Shown here piece by piece: positions 60,990-64,000 of a DNA stretch of 64,000 bases. Every line of letters begins with the position of its first letter. Within the stretch, counting starts at the first letter, position 1. Both the position numbers and the translations under genes were made by a program. The notes below the pieces were generated by a model. It worked only from the letters and a program-made list of their open reading frames with translations. It was not told the origin of the DNA and did not search any database. The DNA is from Prorocentrum cordatum (lineage: Eukaryota; Sar; Dinophyceae; Prorocentrales; Prorocentraceae), in the NCBI GenBank assembly GCA_963575745.1, contig CAUYUJ010003577.1, positions 1-64,000 of the forward strand, in the 5' to 3' direction.

Positions 60990-62290
60990 GAGGAGAACCA
61001 ATGTAAGCCCAAGACGCATCAACGATGATGCAAACCAACCTCCCTCCAAGCTCCCTCTTCATAGGTCGCTGCAGGAATTCATTTTCACTGCTGGAAATGC
61101 ACAGTTGGGAGACACCCGTTTAAGAATCCTCAGCGCTGCCGAAACACCACTCCTTGGACTTCAACGCCGCAAGCCAATGTCACTGTTGCGTTCTGAGAAC
61201 CCTACATCGCGCCAGATCATTCGTGGATCTTCGACACCGCGGATCAAACTGACTGCTGCGCCCTTGCGGCCCAACTTTCAGCCAGATCACCACTCATGGG
61301 ACGCCAGGCTGTTAAGACGAATGCGCGCGGCGCTAAAACAAAACACACATTTTGAAGTGGAACCGCCCTCCATTATTAAAACCCCTGCACACATTTAAAA
61401 ACGAATGTGCGCGGTGCTGGGGCGGGTGCCACATTTCGAAGCCACCCTCACTCCGTGAAAGCCTCTGCACGCTCTCAAGACGACGGTGCGCGACGCTAAA
61501 ACCATAACCACAAATTGAAACGAAACCGCCCCCCATCCGTGAAACCCTTGCAGCGTGTCGAAACGAATGCGCGCAGCGAAAGGTATAGGGGAACTACACT
61601 AAAAACAAAGGGTCCCTTCCACCCGCGAAATGCTTGCAAACTTTTCAAACGAATGTGCGCGGCGCTTGGTCGCTAAAGCAAGAATCACGTTTTGAAAACG
61701 ACCCACACGTCAGCCGTGAAACTCTGGCAAGCGTGTAAAACGAATGCGCGCGGCATTAAAACGGGAGCCACTATGTGGAAAAAAAGGTCGGCCGCTCTCC
61801 GCAAAGCTCTCACAAACGTCTAGAACGAACGCGCGTGGCGCTGAAGCGAGAACCATTATGAAAACTACAACGGGACATGCGAGCAAGACAGCTACCATGT
61901 AACATAGATCGGCAAACTTCCCACGTTGGTCAAAAAAGACTGGCCCCACATTTCGGGCGGAAACTTCTAACTCATATGCGCGAATGCACCCGCCCTCCAT
62001 CCGCGAAGCTCTCGCGCACTTTCAAAACGAATGTGCGCGGCGTTATCGCGATAACCACGCGTGGAAAAGGAAGGGTCCTCCACCCGCGAAGCTCTTGCGA
62101 ACTGTGAAGACGAAAGCGCGCGATGCTGAGGCGAGAGCCAAATTTTCAAAACGACCCGTCCTCCATCCGCGAAGGTCTTGCGAACTGTTTGAAGCGAATA
62201 TGCGCGACGCTGAAGGGGCCGCCACAATTTGAGAACCACCTGGCCTCCATCCGCGAAGCTCTTGCAAACCCTATATCGCCAAAAGCATAA
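60990..62290 (-). repeat. Long dispersed repeat with ~80-bp internal units, copy 2
   Basis: Inverted, diverged counterpart of 25250-26130. From about 61310 to 62280 some twelve units of about 80 bp follow each other: CCTCCATCCGCGAAGCTCTTGC, then AAACTn, then AAAACGAATGTGCGCGGCGCT, then a variable stretch ending ACCA(C/T)ATTTTGAAAAC. The 60990-61310 part matches the non-tandem portion of copy 1, including the 20-mer at 61145-61164. No protein function was seen. Confidence 0.75.
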
Positions 62291-62407
62291 ATGTCGAAGA
62301 AGAAGTTTTGAGCGAACCGCCTAGCCCGCCGCGCCGACGCGTCGCTGAGCGCGACAAAGGGGGGGGGGGTCATGGATGCGCGCAGCGGCTGGGCGCGTGG
62401 AGAGGGA

Positions 62408-62417
62408 TGAGGAGGAG

Positions 62418-62449
<32 letters not shown>

Positions 62450-62465
62450 AGAGGAGGAGGAGCGA
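62408..62465 (+). repeat. (AGG)n tract
   Basis: Purine triplets with AAG interruptions, directly beyond the end of the minus-strand ORF that follows. Confidence 0.88.
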
Positions 62466-62502
62466 ACGTCGCCTGAGAGGGCGCGTTCGTCTGTGAGCCG
62501 CG

Positions 62503-63039
62503 CTACGGCACGCCAGCCCCGCCCGACATATCGGCGGGCAGCTTCAGGGCTCGGCGGGCGGCGGCAACGGCGGTCGTCTGCTTGATGTACGTCATCGGGA
62601 TGTCGAGGTCTTTCGTCATGTGGTACGTTCTGGTGGTCACGGAGAGCCTGGCGAGGCTGTTCGGGATGCCGTTCTCGCTGTGGAACGGCTCGGTCAGCTC
62701 GGGGAGGCCGAGCCTCGTCATGATGTTGGTGCTCGGCTGGCCGCGCGGTAAGCTCAGCTGGTGCAACATCTTTTCGCGGACTAAGTAATGCTGGATGCTG
62801 TCGTCGGCGTGCAAGCGCCCGAAATGGCGCGGGCGCTTAGTCGGGATCACGTGCGTCCTGTGCGAAGTCGCCCACGCACCCGCGAGGACTTCCAGGGCGC
62901 TCCACAGCCTGAACGGCGGCAGGGTCGCGGGGCGGGAGCGGAGGCGCACCCACCGGGCAGGGAAATCATCAGGAAATTGCTGGACTTGAAGGAGGTCACG
63001 ATGTGCATCGGCGTCGGCAGGTGGGTCTTCAGCGCCCAT
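62503..63039 (-). CDS. Hypothetical protein, 178 aa, possibly longer
   Basis: Not recognised, but the sequence looks genuinely coding: varied residues with hydrophobic blocks LRSRPATLPPFRLWSALEVL, DDSIQHYLVREKMLHQLSL, IMTRLGLPELTEPFHSENG and LARLSVTTRTYHMTKDLDI. The Met at 63039 is the first ATG in frame, but the frame is open back to a UGA at 63223-63225. The extra 61 codons end in WIARGLPLLEPDADQDDIRR and an Asp run that flows into the protein, so the true N-terminus may be in an upstream exon; the (TCC)n part would be untranslated or intronic. No neighbours share its strand nearby. Confidence 0.55.
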   Translation of the reverse strand: MGAEDPPADADAHRDLLQVQQFPDDFPARWVRLRSRPATLPPFRLWSALEVLAGAWATSHRTHVIPTKRPRHFGRLHADDSIQHYLVREKMLHQLSLPRGQPSTNIMTRLGLPELTEPFHSENGIPNSLARLSVTTRTYHMTKDLDIPMTYIKQTTAVAAARRALKLPADMSGGAGVP

Positions 63040-63225
63040 GTCGTCGTCGTCGCGGCGTATGTCGTCCTGGTCGGCGTCGGGCTCCAGTAAAGGCAGGCCG
63101 CGGGCAATCCAGCGGCGTCGGGCACGGCGCTGGGCGGCCTCGGCGGAGGAGAAGGAGGAGAAGGAGGAGGAGGATGAGGGGGAGGAGGAGGAGGAGGAAG
63201 AAGATGCCGCGCCGCCTGGGAGTCA

Positions 63226-64000
63226 CCCGCGCAGTGCGCAAGAACGGCCGCGGCAGAACGTGGCGGGCCGAGTGGGCCCCCTCGGTGCCCGAGCGCGCCA
63301 ATGCCGACCCGCGGAGGAGGATCGCGGCCGGGGAAGGCAGGAGCGAGGCAAAGGGAAAGCGGCGGCGGCGGCCTAGGGGAGGGGGGGGGGCGCGACAGGG
63401 CGCGCCTGCTGATGAAGTCGACGGGGCCGCGAGGCGCGAGCGCGCGGGCGCGCGCCCCCTTCGCGCCGCCGCCGGCCGCGCCGACCGACCGCCGACCGCG
63501 CGCTGAAAACAAAACAAGTTCAGCGAAAACTGAAATTATGCACGGCCGAGGGTATGTTTCAGAGAAACAGAATTTCAGAAACTCGGGCCAGCTTCCCAGA
63601 CGTTTCTTGAGACAAAACTGGGCCAAGTGTTCGCGCTAACGCTGGGGGGGGGGGGGGCAAACGCGCTCGAGAAACTGGGCCAGACTTCCGGCAAGTTGGC
63701 GAAGAAGCGCTGGCCCAGCTTTTCGGGAGGAAGTTTCCTGATCAGATGTTCGACTGTAAATCCGGAGCCCAACCCCCAAGCGCAGCCAAATGTCTTCAGG
63801 GCACGCGCCGTGCAAGGGGCGGAGGGCGGGGGCCCGTCGGCTGCCACTCCTAAAACCCGCCTGCGGCCGAACGACAACTTGCGACTGCGAGCTGCTCGCC
63901 CCGAGAGGGCCCGAGGCAATTCACAATCCAGCAAGACGTGCCCTGAGGCACCTGTCGCATAAAAAACCCGCAACGGGCGCAGAGCACCGCGCGCCCATGA
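63226..64000. other. GC-rich sequence, no supported gene
   Basis: Ala/Arg-rich frames on both strands reflect composition. AAACTGGGCCA occurs near 63612 and 63672 with an inverted CTGGCCCAGCTTTTC at 63710, a short potential stem. A G12 run is at 63643-63657. Confidence 0.4.

Noticed and set aside
62847-63626. 259-codon Pro-rich minus-strand ORF overlapping the 62503-63039 gene
   Set aside because: Mostly poly-Pro from a purine/pyrimidine tract; its overlap with the better-supported frame is in another phase and it has no motif.

Overview
This looks like nuclear DNA of a GC-rich unicellular eukaryote, most likely a dinoflagellate. The evidence is a Ty1/copia element with the protein motifs of dinoflagellate copia elements, sequences resembling decayed dinoflagellate spliced leader, one-way gene clusters with short spacers, Ala/Pro/Ser-rich proteins, and very abundant (CCT)n/(AGG)n, minisatellite and satellite DNA. 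No bacterial operons, rRNA or tRNA genes were seen. The assignment is an inference.

Layout. 0-6.7 kb is a compact cluster: three intronless-looking genes on the minus strand (58-1017, 1700-2893, 3396-4883) and one on plus (5501-6271). Their spacers are filled with about 22 copies of a 16-bp hairpin, AGCGAT-NNNN-ATCGCT. 6.7-7.6 kb holds an AT-rich patch with a 34-bp perfect palindrome and a (CCT)n tract. 7605-24013 is a 16.4-kb LTR retrotransposon on the minus strand, inserted within (CCT)n; its 284-bp LTRs differ at one base. 24-62.4 kb is mostly repeats: purine/pyrimidine triplet tracts, a ~65-bp periodic repeat, a 111-bp satellite, minisatellites, two foldback elements, and several dispersed repeats present in two copies each. 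It also carries a decayed Tpt1-like gene (47.3-50.5 kb), a decayed coiled-coil gene (44.2-47.1 kb) and a LINE reverse-transcriptase remnant (53.3-54.0 kb). A final protein-like ORF lies at 62503-63039 (minus).

The retrotransposon is the centre of interest. In order it encodes two hydrophobic segments, a Gag-like region, a CCHC knuckle, a complete-looking Tpt1/KptA RNA 2'-phosphotransferase domain, a RING-H2 finger, a retropepsin, a C5-methyltransferase-like domain, a D,D35E integrase, and copia RT/RNase H. Gag-protease and the methyltransferase-like part share one frame broken by a single UGA; the next two junctions need -1 frame changes. The same DNA carries roughly 40 small GCGGG-NNNN-CCCGC hairpins, read mostly as AG-x-PA but also in other frames. 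A second, broken Tpt1-like gene lies 26 kb away. I know of no described retroelement combining Tpt1, RING and methyltransferase-like domains, but could not search.
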